Below are positions 40,847 to 50,811 of a stretch of DNA of 64,000 nt, piece by piece. The notes under the pieces were generated by a model that did not search any database, had not been told where the DNA came from, and saw only the letters and a list, made by a program, of their open reading frames with translations. How positions within the stretch are numbered: position 1 is the first letter of the stretch; every line of letters starts with the position of its first letter. The position numbers were made by a program, and so were the translations under genes. Origin of the DNA: Ustilago trichophora (taxonomy: Eukaryota; Basidiomycota; Ustilaginomycetes; Ustilaginales; Ustilaginaceae); NCBI GenBank assembly GCA_900323505.1, contig OOIN01000006.1, positions 744,001 to 808,000 of the forward strand, given 5' to 3'.

Positions 40847-41865
40847 ATGCAGCTTACCGCCCCTCTTCTCGCCCTCACATTGGCCGCCAGCGCCGTGACC
40901 GCTGCTCCCTTCACCTCGTTCCTCGAGGCCCGTGCTGCTGTCAACGCCGGTCCTGAGGAGCAGATCGATGCCGTCTGGAAGATCCACGAGTCGTGCAACG
41001 GCACTCAGCGTGCTCAGATCTCGCGCGCCGTTAGCGATATGAAGAAGCTTGCCCACAACTCGATCAACCACATTCTGAACCACCCCATGGACGAGTACTT
41101 TGTCAAGTACTTTGGTGCCAAGGCTGACCCTGCTCCCGTTCTCGGTTACTACGAGCAGCTCGTCTACGTAAGTACCTCAGAAGAAGTCCCCTTTTTCCCT
41201 CATAACTTCATGTCTGAGTGACACGATCCTAATCCGCAATTGTCTGTTCTGTGCGCCGAAAACAGGGTGACAAGGGAAACGCCCTTCTCAGGTGCGACAA
41301 CATCGATGGCAACTGCCGATTCCCCGACTGGAACGGACACTGGCGAGGCAACAATGCCACTTCCGAGACTGTCATCTGCGATCTCTCCTACGTCACTCGT
41401 CGTCCTCTCGAGCAGCTCTGTGCATTCGGTTACCAGCTTGGTACCGACAACCCTTCTCAGTACTTTGGCGCCGATCTTATGCACCGTGCTTTCCACGTTC
41501 CCGAGTTCGTCCATGAACAGATCCACCACTATGCCGACTCTTACCCCGACTGCTTGGAGCTTGCCAAGACCAACTCCAGCGCAGCTGTTTCCAACCAGCA
41601 CAGTCTCCAGTACTTTGCTCTCGACATCTACTCGAGGAAGACCGTCAAGTGGGGCTGTGTCGGCGAGGTAAAGGCTCCCACTCCCAAGACTTCCAGCGCT
41701 GCCTCGGCTGCAAGCTCCACTGCCGCTGCACCAGCAAAGACTAGCTCCAGTGCAAGCGCAACCGCTGCCCAGGTCACCTCTACCCCCGCTGCTACTCAAA
41801 CCCAAAAGGCTAGCGCAGACTGCCACACCCACGCTGATGGCTCTATCCACTGCGGTACCCACTGA
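40847..41865 (+). CDS. PRA1: Secreted zincophore of the Pra1 / Aspf2 family
   Basis: Pra1/Aspf2 proteins are secreted, bind zinc and return it to a partner ZIP transporter. Exons 40847-41167 and 41266-41865 give 306 residues; the intron has a GTAAGT donor and AACAG acceptor and keeps the frame (LVY joined to GDKGN). A signal peptide covers about 1-19. The core contains conserved cysteines (RCDNIDGNC, VICDLSY, LCAFGY) and the His-rich active-site-like segment MHRAFHVPEFVHEQIHHYAD. A Ser/Thr/Ala linker leads to the terminal zinc-binding tail CHTHADGSIHCGTH. N-glycosylation sites (NGT, NAT, NSS) fit a secreted protein. The tail resembles the ectodomain modules of the neighbouring transporter. 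Tail-to-tail with the carboxylate reductase gene. Confidence 0.88.
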
Positions 41866-42279
41866 AAACTCATCCTCTCGTCCTCTTCCCCAAAATGGTC
41901 GCATCGAGCGCGTTGATGGATAGATACGTCCGAGCCCGCGTTGACGCCCTAACGACCACTCCGTCTTTCATCATACCACTCGCTTGTTCGGGATGAAAGT
42001 GTTTCTCCAACAATCCCCATTTGTCACGATGTCCTTGTTCCCATTCTAGTCACGTTGTATATGCACTCTCAATTCTATCGGCATGATTCGTTCACTATTC
42101 AATTGAAGAGGAGAAAGGGCCCAAGAAGAAATCTATAAGACGAAGCGAGGTTGTGACGTGACCATCTCTGTATACATGCCCGAGTGAGAGTGAGCGAAAG
42201 TCGGACCGAGTGTGCAACATACTCTATGTACAATAAACATCGAAGCAAGAAAGCGGTGATGAAAGATGCTGCGAGGAGA
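41866..42279. other. Convergent 3' region, no gene seen
   Basis: 414 bp between the stop codons of the zincophore (plus) and carboxylate reductase (minus) genes. It holds both 3' ends; nothing else is recognised. Confidence 0.5.
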
Positions 42280-45200
42280 CTAAATGGGCTCATCGCGAGG
42301 CTCAATAAGAATCTCGTTCATGGCGACGTGTTCGGGCTGGCGCAAGGCGTAGACGATCGCATTTGCTACGTCCGAAGGATCGAGGATCTTGGCGCCTGTA
42401 GGCTCGCCGTACTTCTTGATGGCCTCTTGGTCGCTGCTCATGCCGAGTAGGTCCGTTGCGGTGTTGCCCGGCTGAACGGCGGTGACCCTCAATCCTGTGC
42501 CAGCCGTCTCGAGACGGAGAGACTGCAGCGTTGCCTCAACGAAGAACTTGGAAGCGCTGTACACGCCCAGACCGGGGAAGACTTTCCTTCCTGCATCAGA
42601 AGAAATGGCGACAATGTGGCCCTTCTTGCGCGGCAACAGACGCGGCAAACTGGTCGAAAGTACGTTGAGCAGACCCTTGCAGTTGACATCGACCGTCTGG
42701 TCCCATTCGTCGGTCTTGATGTTCTCCATAAGCGTGTAATACATGACACCTGCGCACGAGACAATGATGTCGATCTGACCGAGGGTGTCTGTTGTGGTCT
42801 GCATGAGTGCGTCGACTTGCTTGCGGTCAACGACGTCGGTCTTGTGCACATGGACTTTACCGCCGGCAACGGCACCGCTGGTTCGCGAAATTTTGACGAG
42901 CTCGTTCTGAAGCTTCTCGAGTGCGTCGACGCGGCGAGCAGCAAGGGCAACGTGAGCACCCTCGCGAATGAGAGCCTTGGCAACAGCAGCGCCGATACCG
43001 GACGATGCGCCAGTGACGACGGCAACTTTACCCCGGAGAGGGTACTTGGGGTCGAATGCTCCCGCGGCAGCCAGACCGTTGGCGCCGTCACCAACACCAT
43101 TGGGAGTGCCGGGCACACTCGATGGTTGACGCTGCATCCAACCACGTGCGTACCAGTGACGAGCGTAGGTCTGAAGCAGCTTTGCGTCCACCTTTGGTCT
43201 CTTGAGATCTCCAAGAGCGGAACGAGTGGCGTCGTCCTTGAGCGCGATGATACCGAGCAAGAACTCTTCGGAGGGCATACCGGATCGCAGAATATCGACG
43301 GTCAGACCGTGGTCACCACCCTTTGCGGAGCCTCGCTTCTCTTGCCAGAGGGCAACCCACGACTTCCAGTTGGTCCTTGTGGTGGGGTAGCCGAGCGTGT
43401 CGAGGTGCTGGAAGAGAAGTCGGCAGTCGATGGGTTCGCTGTCACCCAGGTGGTAGATGCGCTGGTTTGGGTCGATGTGGTTGCCGATGGCGACGATGCC
43501 GCGGCTGACAAAATCGACAGCGGTCATTTCGATGTGCCAGTCGGGGATCTCGGGAGCAACGCCGAGATGGACGGACTCGACGATGAGCGCAGTGATGAGA
43601 TCATACGTGTTGGTCGAGCCAGTCTCCGAGTGACCACTGAGCGTGCCGATACGGATGACGTTGGCGGGAAGACCACGCTTGGCGGACTCAAGCACAAGTT
43701 GCTCGGCAACCCACTTGGTCTGACAGTAGCCGTCCAACAGCTTGTCGGGAACGTCCTCGAGAGGCATGACGGTCGATTCGGACCAGCCAGTTTGCGAGGG
43801 TGGCAGTACACCGTTGGTAGAGACGTACTGAACAGTTGCGTTGCTGAGGAAAGCGAGGCGGAGGATTTCGCGCGTGCCTTCTACGTTGGCGTCACGCAGA
43901 GCAGCGTAAGGGTAGACAAGGTTGACCTGGGCTGCACAGTGGACAATAACATCGACGGTCTCGACCAGGTTCTCGTAGACCTCTGGGATCAGACCGAGAC
44001 GGTTACGCGACAAGTTGGCGGGCAGAACGTCGATGCGATCCAACATCGAGTGGTCCCAGAAGCCAAGATCGAGCATGTTGCGTCGGAGTCGAGCCATGGC
44101 GGCGGATCGATCCGTGCGATAGGGAGCGTTGAAGCGAATCAAACAGACGATGCGTGCCGTAGTGTTCTGGATGAGATCATGCAGCAAGAATCCGCCGAGG
44201 AAACCGGTGGCACCGGTGAGCAAGATGGTCTTGGCCTCGCTCAGAGGGCAGGCAGCGATGTTCTGCTCCGATGATGCCAGCTTGAACTCGGGCGCGAGCT
44301 CTATGTCGGCACGGAGCACGGTGGGCAGATCGGCCTGAACCGCAGCGTTGTAACCGTCACGGGCGTTGAGTGTGACACGAACGTGGTCCTGCAGCGTCGG
44401 GTTGCCGGCCAATTCGGCGAGAGGTACAGTGAATCCACCGAGAGTCTTGGAGATACGAGTAGCCAGATCAGCGAGCAGCAACGAGTGACCACCAAGGTCA
44501 AAGAAGCTGACCGTCTTGCCAGCCTCGAGGACTGTATTGGGGTTGATGTTGAGCGAGAGAGCCCAGAGCTGGGCGATCGACTTGAGGTTGACGGTCTCAT
44601 CCGGTGCAGGACTCCTGGCTCTCGAGTTGGTTCCGCTAGCTGCAGCAATGGCCGCCTTGGGGTTGGGGAGGTTCTTAAGATCGACCTTGCCCGAGACCTC
44701 GTGCGTTGGGAGCGAGTGGAGAACGACCCAGAGAGTTGGAATCATGTAGTGTGCAAGATGGGAGACGAGAACCTGTCGGGCACCGGGGCTGTGGCCGTTG
44801 TCGTCGATGGTCAACACGGTGCGGTCGCCGCGTTCCCCCTCGTCAGGAACGACGTAGGCGACAAGCTGGCGTTCCAGGCCTTCGCCGTGAGCGACCACTG
44901 CGCAGTTGCTGACGTCAAAGTTGTCGACAATGGCCTTTTCGACGGTGCTGGGAACGATCGAGTAGCCTCGGATCTTGATCATACCTCCGACTCGGCCCGT
45001 GATTTCGAGCAGACCTGTTTCGGGAATGATGCGAGCAAGATCTCCCGTTCTGTACTTGCGTGCATTTGGCCCAGAACCATTCTTGTCAGCAGTGAAGGCC
45101 TTTGCGGTGGTGTCGACGAGATTGAGGTAGCCTCGAGCCAACAAGTCGCCGCCAACGTAGAGCTCGCCTGGCTGACCAGGCTCGAGAGGGTTTTCGTCCT

Positions 45201-46248
45201 CATCGAGAATGTAGGTGTGGGCAGGGTCCATGGGTGGGCCGACGGGACAATATGGAGCATCGGCTGGCAGAGTCGGAAGCATCTCGCGAAGGTCACCACA
45301 GGCCACCTCGTGCGTCTCACTGGCGCTGTAGCAGTTGAGGAGACGAGTGTTAGGGAGCGCCTTGATGGCTCTGCGTGCAAGGTCAGTTGTGACGACTTCA
45401 CCGTTGAGCCAAAGCGATCGGAGATCTGGAAGCTTGCTGCCTAGGTTGTGATGGCGGGCGAGCACCGCTGCTAGCAAGGTTGGAGTCATGAGGGTCTCTG
45501 TAATCTTTTCGGTAGCAAGCAGCTCGACCAGCTTGACGGGGTCATAGCTCGAGTGATCGGGGATGGCATAAGTAGTCGCTCCGCGCAAAAGAGGACGAAG
45601 CATCTCCCAGACAAAGTAAACGTTGCAAGCGACACGATCGCCAGCCTTGAGGTCGTTGACAGCAAATCGGAGATCATAAGACTTGACGGGTGCACGATGT
45701 GGATTGGCGATACCCTTGGGCTTGCCTGTGGTGCCGGACGAGTACGAGACGAAAGCGAGACGCTCGAGATCGGTATCAGCGGGCAGAGACGGCAAGGAGG
45801 ATGTGGACGTGGAGGCAGCATCGGCGGGTTGAAAGAGGCTCGTCGCTTGCTCTGGGTGGTCGATCAAGATAGATGGCACTGCCTTGGGCACCAACTTGGC
45901 GTGCTCAGACTGTGTGACGACGACGGCTGGCTGAGCATCCTTGATAACATCGTGAAGGAGACCGAGCGGGTAGGCTAGCTCGAGAACGAGGAAGGCACCT
46001 CCAGCACGCAGGGCAGCGAGACAGGCGATTACATAGTCGGCACCTCTGCCCATGAGGATACCAACGAGCGAGTCGCGGCCAACGGCATGGTGGCGACGGA
46101 AGTAGAGTGAGAGGCTCTCAACCTTGGCACCGAGCTGAGCATATGTGTAGCTGGCGGAAGGGTCTACGAGCGCAACAGCATCGGGTGTAGCTTTGACCTG
46201 AATACGGAAAAGCGCGTTCAGGTCGAGCTTGGTATCAAGGATAGGCAT
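42280..46248 (-). CDS. Four-domain NRPS-like carboxylate reductase (A-T-R1-R2), glycine betaine reductase-like
   Basis: One exon, 1322 residues. The adenylation domain (about 1-520) has SYSSGTTGKPKG, NCYSASETHEV and YRTGDLARI. The carrier domain (about 560-635) has the phosphopantetheine site FFDLGGHSLLL. A thioester reductase (R1, about 690-1000) has LLTGATGFLGGFLLHDLI and the catalytic GYCQTKW. The C-terminal short-chain dehydrogenase (R2, about 1075-1322) has VVTGASSGIGAAVA and YSASK. The A-T-R-SDR order is that of Aspergillus ATRR, which reduces glycine betaine to choline via the aldehyde. By analogy this enzyme would activate a small acid with ATP, load it on the carrier and reduce it twice with NAD(P)H. 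There is no condensation domain, so no peptide is made. Architecture is certain; the substrate is inference and other acids are possible. Confidence 0.88.
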   Translation of the reverse strand: MPILDTKLDLNALFRIQVKATPDAVALVDPSASYTYAQLGAKVESLSLYFRRHHAVGRDSLVGILMGRGADYVIACLAALRAGGAFLVLELAYPLGLLHDVIKDAQPAVVVTQSEHAKLVPKAVPSILIDHPEQATSLFQPADAASTSTSSLPSLPADTDLERLAFVSYSSGTTGKPKGIANPHRAPVKSYDLRFAVNDLKAGDRVACNVYFVWEMLRPLLRGATTYAIPDHSSYDPVKLVELLATEKITETLMTPTLLAAVLARHHNLGSKLPDLRSLWLNGEVVTTDLARRAIKALPNTRLLNCYSASETHEVACGDLREMLPTLPADAPYCPVGPPMDPAHTYILDEDENPLEPGQPGELYVGGDLLARGYLNLVDTTAKAFTADKNGSGPNARKYRTGDLARIIPETGLLEITGRVGGMIKIRGYSIVPSTVEKAIVDNFDVSNCAVVAHGEGLERQLVAYVVPDEGERGDRTVLTIDDNGHSPGARQVLVSHLAHYMIPTLWVVLHSLPTHEVSGKVDLKNLPNPKAAIAAASGTNSRARSPAPDETVNLKSIAQLWALSLNINPNTVLEAGKTVSFFDLGGHSLLLADLATRISKTLGGFTVPLAELAGNPTLQDHVRVTLNARDGYNAAVQADLPTVLRADIELAPEFKLASSEQNIAACPLSEAKTILLTGATGFLGGFLLHDLIQNTTARIVCLIRFNAPYRTDRSAAMARLRRNMLDLGFWDHSMLDRIDVLPANLSRNRLGLIPEVYENLVETVDVIVHCAAQVNLVYPYAALRDANVEGTREILRLAFLSNATVQYVSTNGVLPPSQTGWSESTVMPLEDVPDKLLDGYCQTKWVAEQLVLESAKRGLPANVIRIGTLSGHSETGSTNTYDLITALIVESVHLGVAPEIPDWHIEMTAVDFVSRGIVAIGNHIDPNQRIYHLGDSEPIDCRLLFQHLDTLGYPTTRTNWKSWVALWQEKRGSAKGGDHGLTVDILRSGMPSEEFLLGIIALKDDATRSALGDLKRPKVDAKLLQTYARHWYARGWMQRQPSSVPGTPNGVGDGANGLAAAGAFDPKYPLRGKVAVVTGASSGIGAAVAKALIREGAHVALAARRVDALEKLQNELVKISRTSGAVAGGKVHVHKTDVVDRKQVDALMQTTTDTLGQIDIIVSCAGVMYYTLMENIKTDEWDQTVDVNCKGLLNVLSTSLPRLLPRKKGHIVAISSDAGRKVFPGLGVYSASKFFVEATLQSLRLETAGTGLRVTAVQPGNTATDLLGMSSDQEAIKKYGEPTGAKILDPSDVANAIVYALRQPEHVAMNEILIEPRDEPI

Positions 46249-47958
46249 GATGATGAGAAAAGTGATGGTGCTGGTTCAGTGCCAGAGCGATCAAGCTTGT
46301 CTTCTTGGCCTCGTAATGGTTGTCGATGTGATTTCCGGAAATATTGTCGTTCTGGGCCAGCTTCCAATGCGACCGTAAAGAGATCCGAATCGGATGAGCC
46401 GATAAAGATTTCGGAGTGCCGAGCTGCAGAAGGCAACGAAGGTTTGATCAAGAAAGATCGGAAGCGGCGCGCAGTGATGGGTGAGAGAGGTAGATACGAT
46501 GAGGTGGTAGCGGGATGGTGAAAGATGTAAGCAGCACAGCAGCAGCGGAACCAATCCGAACAGAGAGCGAAATCTTGCGTAACTGCCGAAGACCGAATCT
46601 TGTACCTTGTAGTTCTCGAAAGTGGCAAAGCCTGCAGTAGAGTATGTGTTCCTGTCAAGTGGGAGATAGGCAAACTAACTTATTGAAGGAGAGGACCTGA
46701 CCGGTGCAGAGAAGTCCGAAGAAATCGTGCGCTTCGAGAGTGTACAAGTGTTGGCTTGTGCGGAACAAGCAAAAGGGTTGTGGGAGATGCATATCTGCAG
46801 CATTCACACCACTCCGCCCCACGCTCACACGCATTCACGCAGCATCTGAAATTGACTTTCTTCTTACTCCTCCTCTTCTTCTTTGAAGACGCGAGCGAAG
46901 CATAGCACGACATTCATCATTTTTCATTTCTTGCTCGGAACTTGCCGTCAAGCGATAGCCTAGAATCCGAATTCTCTCTGTACTGTATCTTCTTCTTGCA
47001 GCTGTCGCATTTCTCGCCTGTCAGAGCAGAGAGGCAAGAGAAGAGCAACTCCAAAAATCCAAGTTGTGCCCCTTCACCCTGTTCCCCACCATCGAGCTCA
47101 CTCAGCAGTGCACGATTGCGATGCAAATCTGCATGCCTGCACTGTAGCCGTTAATTGCTTCCTGCTTGTCGATGGCTGATCAAGAATTGTTGGTCTGTCC
47201 CGATGCAGTGTCCTGAAGATCGTCGTGACCGTTCCTCATGGGATCTGGTCGTCAGAGGGGAACAGAGAGGGAGCCTTTTCTGTATGGTTTCTGAGAAGAC
47301 ATGAACAATGCTACCGTTGTTCACAGTCCCAACTTCTTTGCTTTCGGTTGTTCCGCTGTCCTTCTGCGAGACCAGCCACAAATAGCGAGCACCGCGCCTC
47401 CATTCGGCATTACCGTCGAGCAGAAAGCATGGCAAGCATCATCACCTGAACAGCACGTCTGATGGCTTGGCAAGGCTCTGCTGTCCTTCGCCAAGAGAGA
47501 CAGGCCTTTTCGCGTGTGGAATCACGCCAATCCTCAGTTGAATGAGTGAATGGATCGATGGCGTTCTCTCGGGTAGCATCTGAATCTCCCCAAAGAATCG
47601 CATTTTTTTCCTACAGCACTGCGCAGCGTGCAACTGGAGCGAGCATGCCGTGCCAGTCTCGATAGAAAAGAATACACTTTGTATGCCTCTTCTTCATCAA
47701 CCTCGCTTCTCTCATGAAATCGGTCTAACACCCACCATTGGCTTGACTCGGGACTCGGCCTTCACACGAGTGGAGGCATTTCTCAGTAGTGTCGGCGACT
47801 TTTTGTCTCGGTGCACAAGGCGTCCTTCTCGATCTTCTTAACCATGAAAAGTCTACCTGGCGAGGATGACAACATCGTCTGACTGCGTGCATCCTGGCAT
47901 CTATTGATCACTGGAGGAAACGGTCTCCCTTCTCCACACACACTGAGCTTTGTCCACC
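46249..47958. promoter_or_regulatory. Divergent intergenic region, carboxylate reductase / LRR gene
   Basis: About 1.7 kb between divergent starts. Reading frames here are short and on conflicting strands. No RNA gene, repeat or mobile element recognised. Confidence 0.45.
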
Positions 47959-50468
47959 ATGCCGCCAAAGAAGCTGTCCATTTCACGCATACGCGCAGAG
48001 AGCAGAGTACGAAGTGACGACCCAGACTTGAATCGCTCCTCCTCCAGACGCACCAACGCTTCAGCCTCTCGGAGTCGACCGAGTCAGAGATACCGCTCTG
48101 TTGCTTCCTCTTCCCCATCCTCCTCTTCAACTTCTGCACGAGGCGCACGAAGCAATGCTAACATCACCAAGAGGTCAAGACGACCACCACAGCCTAAGAC
48201 GAGCGCACGTATCCTTCACATCTTGGACGACGACATTGAAGAGACTCGCATCCAAAACCTTTTCGCTCCAGATTCACGTACCCAGCGTCAGAATGTCTCG
48301 TATCGTCCCTTGACCTTGACGCAGCAAGCTCGTCGCGATGGCGCTGCTTTCCGGATTCCTTCCCTCGGCAGCATGTGCTGTTCCGTCGTAGCTTCTTGCT
48401 TTGACGCCCTATTGCCATCCCGCGAACAGTTTGACGCTGCTGCAGGTACAAATGCTTCCAGCAGTAAGACTTTCAGGAATTCACATACGTCCAATCAAAG
48501 CCCGACCACGCGCAAACGCTCGCGCGCAAGAGCCTTTGGGGCCGCTCCCGACTCGGATGAGGACCAGCAGGATTACGTTCCCAGCGACGATGACGGCTCT
48601 GGCCCCAAGACGTCCTCCAGATCAAGAAGAAGTCGCAGGGATACCTCAGCTACAAAGCCTACCGCTAGTGGCTCGAGTCAGCTTCTAGCAGGCTGGACCA
48701 CGTCCGAGCTCCACTACCTCACTCGCAAGACGTCCGAGCAGCTCAGACTGCTCTCTCCCGCCGCCTCTTTTCTCCTTTTCAAAGCTCTTGTCGAGCAAGC
48801 ACCGCAGCATCTTTCCAAGCATGTGGTCAGCACCTACTTTTTGCCACCTATTCTCAATCCTTCTTCGAGCGGAACTGCGAACACTGCTGCGAGAACGCAC
48901 GTGTGGCTGCCCGCATCTATACCCTTGCTTTCTCACGACAAAGCCGCCGCATCCAATCTCGTCAGTCACCTAACCAGCGCCCTGTCGTCTGCTCGTCAAC
49001 ATCGACCATCCGTCCTGTCCCAGGCCACAGCCGAAGAGATGCCTCTTGCTGCGCTTCCCTCAAGGCTTGTCTTGACCCAACCTGCATCTTTTGCCCTGCG
49101 CTCCTTGCAGCTGCATGGCCTCACGCGCCTTCAAGATGTAACTATCGCTCGCTTCTTCGAAGCGGCTATGGCCTCTGCCTCGTCATCGTCCTCCGCTACA
49201 ACCGACGCCATCCTTCGCCTTGAAACCATCTCCCTGCGAGGGTGCATTGCAGTCAGCGATCGAACCGTCACTGCTATTTGCCGCTCCACTGGCTCGACGC
49301 TGCGCTACCTCAATTTGGACTTCACCGACGTCTCCGCGGACTCAGTCGCCATGATCATGATGCTTGCCCCCAATCTCGAGACCCTCAAATTGGGCTATAA
49401 CGACAATCTCTCGGACAAGACTCTTCAAGTGGCGTTGCAAGCCCCGTACAGCGGCTCTCTGCCTTTCTCCAAGCTTACCAATCTGCGTTTACGCCGGTGC
49501 AGTCAAGTCGGAGATGTTGGTGTGGCATGTTTTCTCAAATACGCCTACAAAACGCTCGAGGTGCTCGACATCTCCGGTACCAGCGTCGGCGGCACCAATC
49601 CCCACAACCCCGACTTTAACATCCTACTGATGAGCTTCTTTCCTTCAGGGCTACCTGAATCGCCGCTGTCAGAGGCAAGCGGTCGCATCAACCAGTCGTA
49701 TTTACCGTTGAGGAAGCTCAACCTCCTCGACACCAACCTCGACTATGATTCGTTGATCAAGATTGTCGAACGAGCGCCGAACATGGACACGCTTCTTCTG
49801 AGGCAGATGCCGAGCCGCACCACTCATGACGGCATGATCCGTCTACTTGAGAAACTCACTGCGTCGTCTCAAGCCGCTCACTGGCAGAGTCGGCCTTGGA
49901 AGAGGCTTCATTTACGCATCCTCGATGTTGGAGACGAGTTTGCAAACTTATTCCCTCGCCTTTTGGCCATCTTCCCGGTAAGTGCTTTCACGCCACAATC
50001 CTTTTTCTACCCATTCTTTGCTCGCTAACACCACTGCCGATTTAAACTCCACAGCGCCTGCATGTAGACAGCCTCAAATCCAGCCAAAGCCAGACGAGCT
50101 TCTTCTACGATGTGCCAGATCGCCTCGAACCCTCGACTACCATCGTTCAGCACCTCAAGCTTCCGGATGCTCGCCTTTCTGAACACGCTTGGCAGTTTCT
50201 TCCGCTCATCACATCATTACATACGCTGGATCTCAGTAACACGGCCGTGCCTGGTATGTTTGACGCCTCTGAAGTCACACGTTTCCCAAGATCAATGATG
50301 ACATTGGCTGACACACAATCTCTTCTGGCTTGCTCAGAGTCGATCGTGGCATCAACCATCGAGGCCAACCCTTTTCTCGAGCTGATTGACCTTTCGCACT
50401 GCAAGCAGATGCGCATTTCCACCAGGCGGAACGCCTTCTCCCTTGTCTCGTCTGAATCGTCTGAATAA
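47959..50468 (+). CDS. Leucine-rich-repeat protein, AMN1/F-box-LRR-like
   Basis: Exons 47959-49977, 50055-50253 and 50338-50468 give 782 residues. Start is the ATG at 47959; the frame extends nine bases upstream only via TTG. The first 260 residues are basic, Ser/Arg-rich and probably disordered, with nuclear-type patches. Leucine-rich repeats of the cysteine-containing type run from about 370 to 600, for example LETISLRGCIAVSDRTVTAI and LTNLRLRRCSQVGDVGVA. Further repeats follow (LRKLNLLDTNLDYDSL, LHTLDLSNTAVP, LELIDLSHCKQM). No F-box is visible, so a ubiquitin-ligase role is only one option (Amn1 and Rad7 share this repeat type). The second intron is 84 bp with no in-frame stop, so retaining it would add 28 residues without breaking the frame. 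Confidence 0.75.
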
Positions 50469-50811
50469 TATACCCGGTGCCATGCGCTTTTCTCTACATA
50501 CTTTAACATACTGCCTCTAACACCACCATGCGATTGTGACGGATCTTGACTCATTCTCAGACGGCAAACCGAAACACAGGAGGGGGAAAAGAAAGTGAAA
50601 TTGCTGAAACGAAACGACACAGCAACAACAAAAACAGGAAAGAGTGAAGAATGGATTCGACCGATGCATCAAGCAAATGATCAAATCTACGGAGAGGGGG
50701 CGAGAAAAAAAGACCAGATAGTCTGGCTAGGAAAACGAGAAAGAGAAGAGGAAAAAGATGAGGAGGAATGAACACATCCACCCTCAGCTACGCACAAGGC
50801 TTTTACTTGGA
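50469..50811. other. Convergent 3' region, no gene seen
   Basis: 343 bp between the LRR gene stop (plus) and the stop of the secreted modular precursor (minus). Purine-rich; no gene recognised. Confidence 0.45.

Noticed and set aside
42616..45444. Long plus-strand frames (552 and 353 codons) inside the carboxylate reductase gene
   Set aside because: Antisense shadows of well-defined adenylation, carrier and reductase domains; no motifs of their own.
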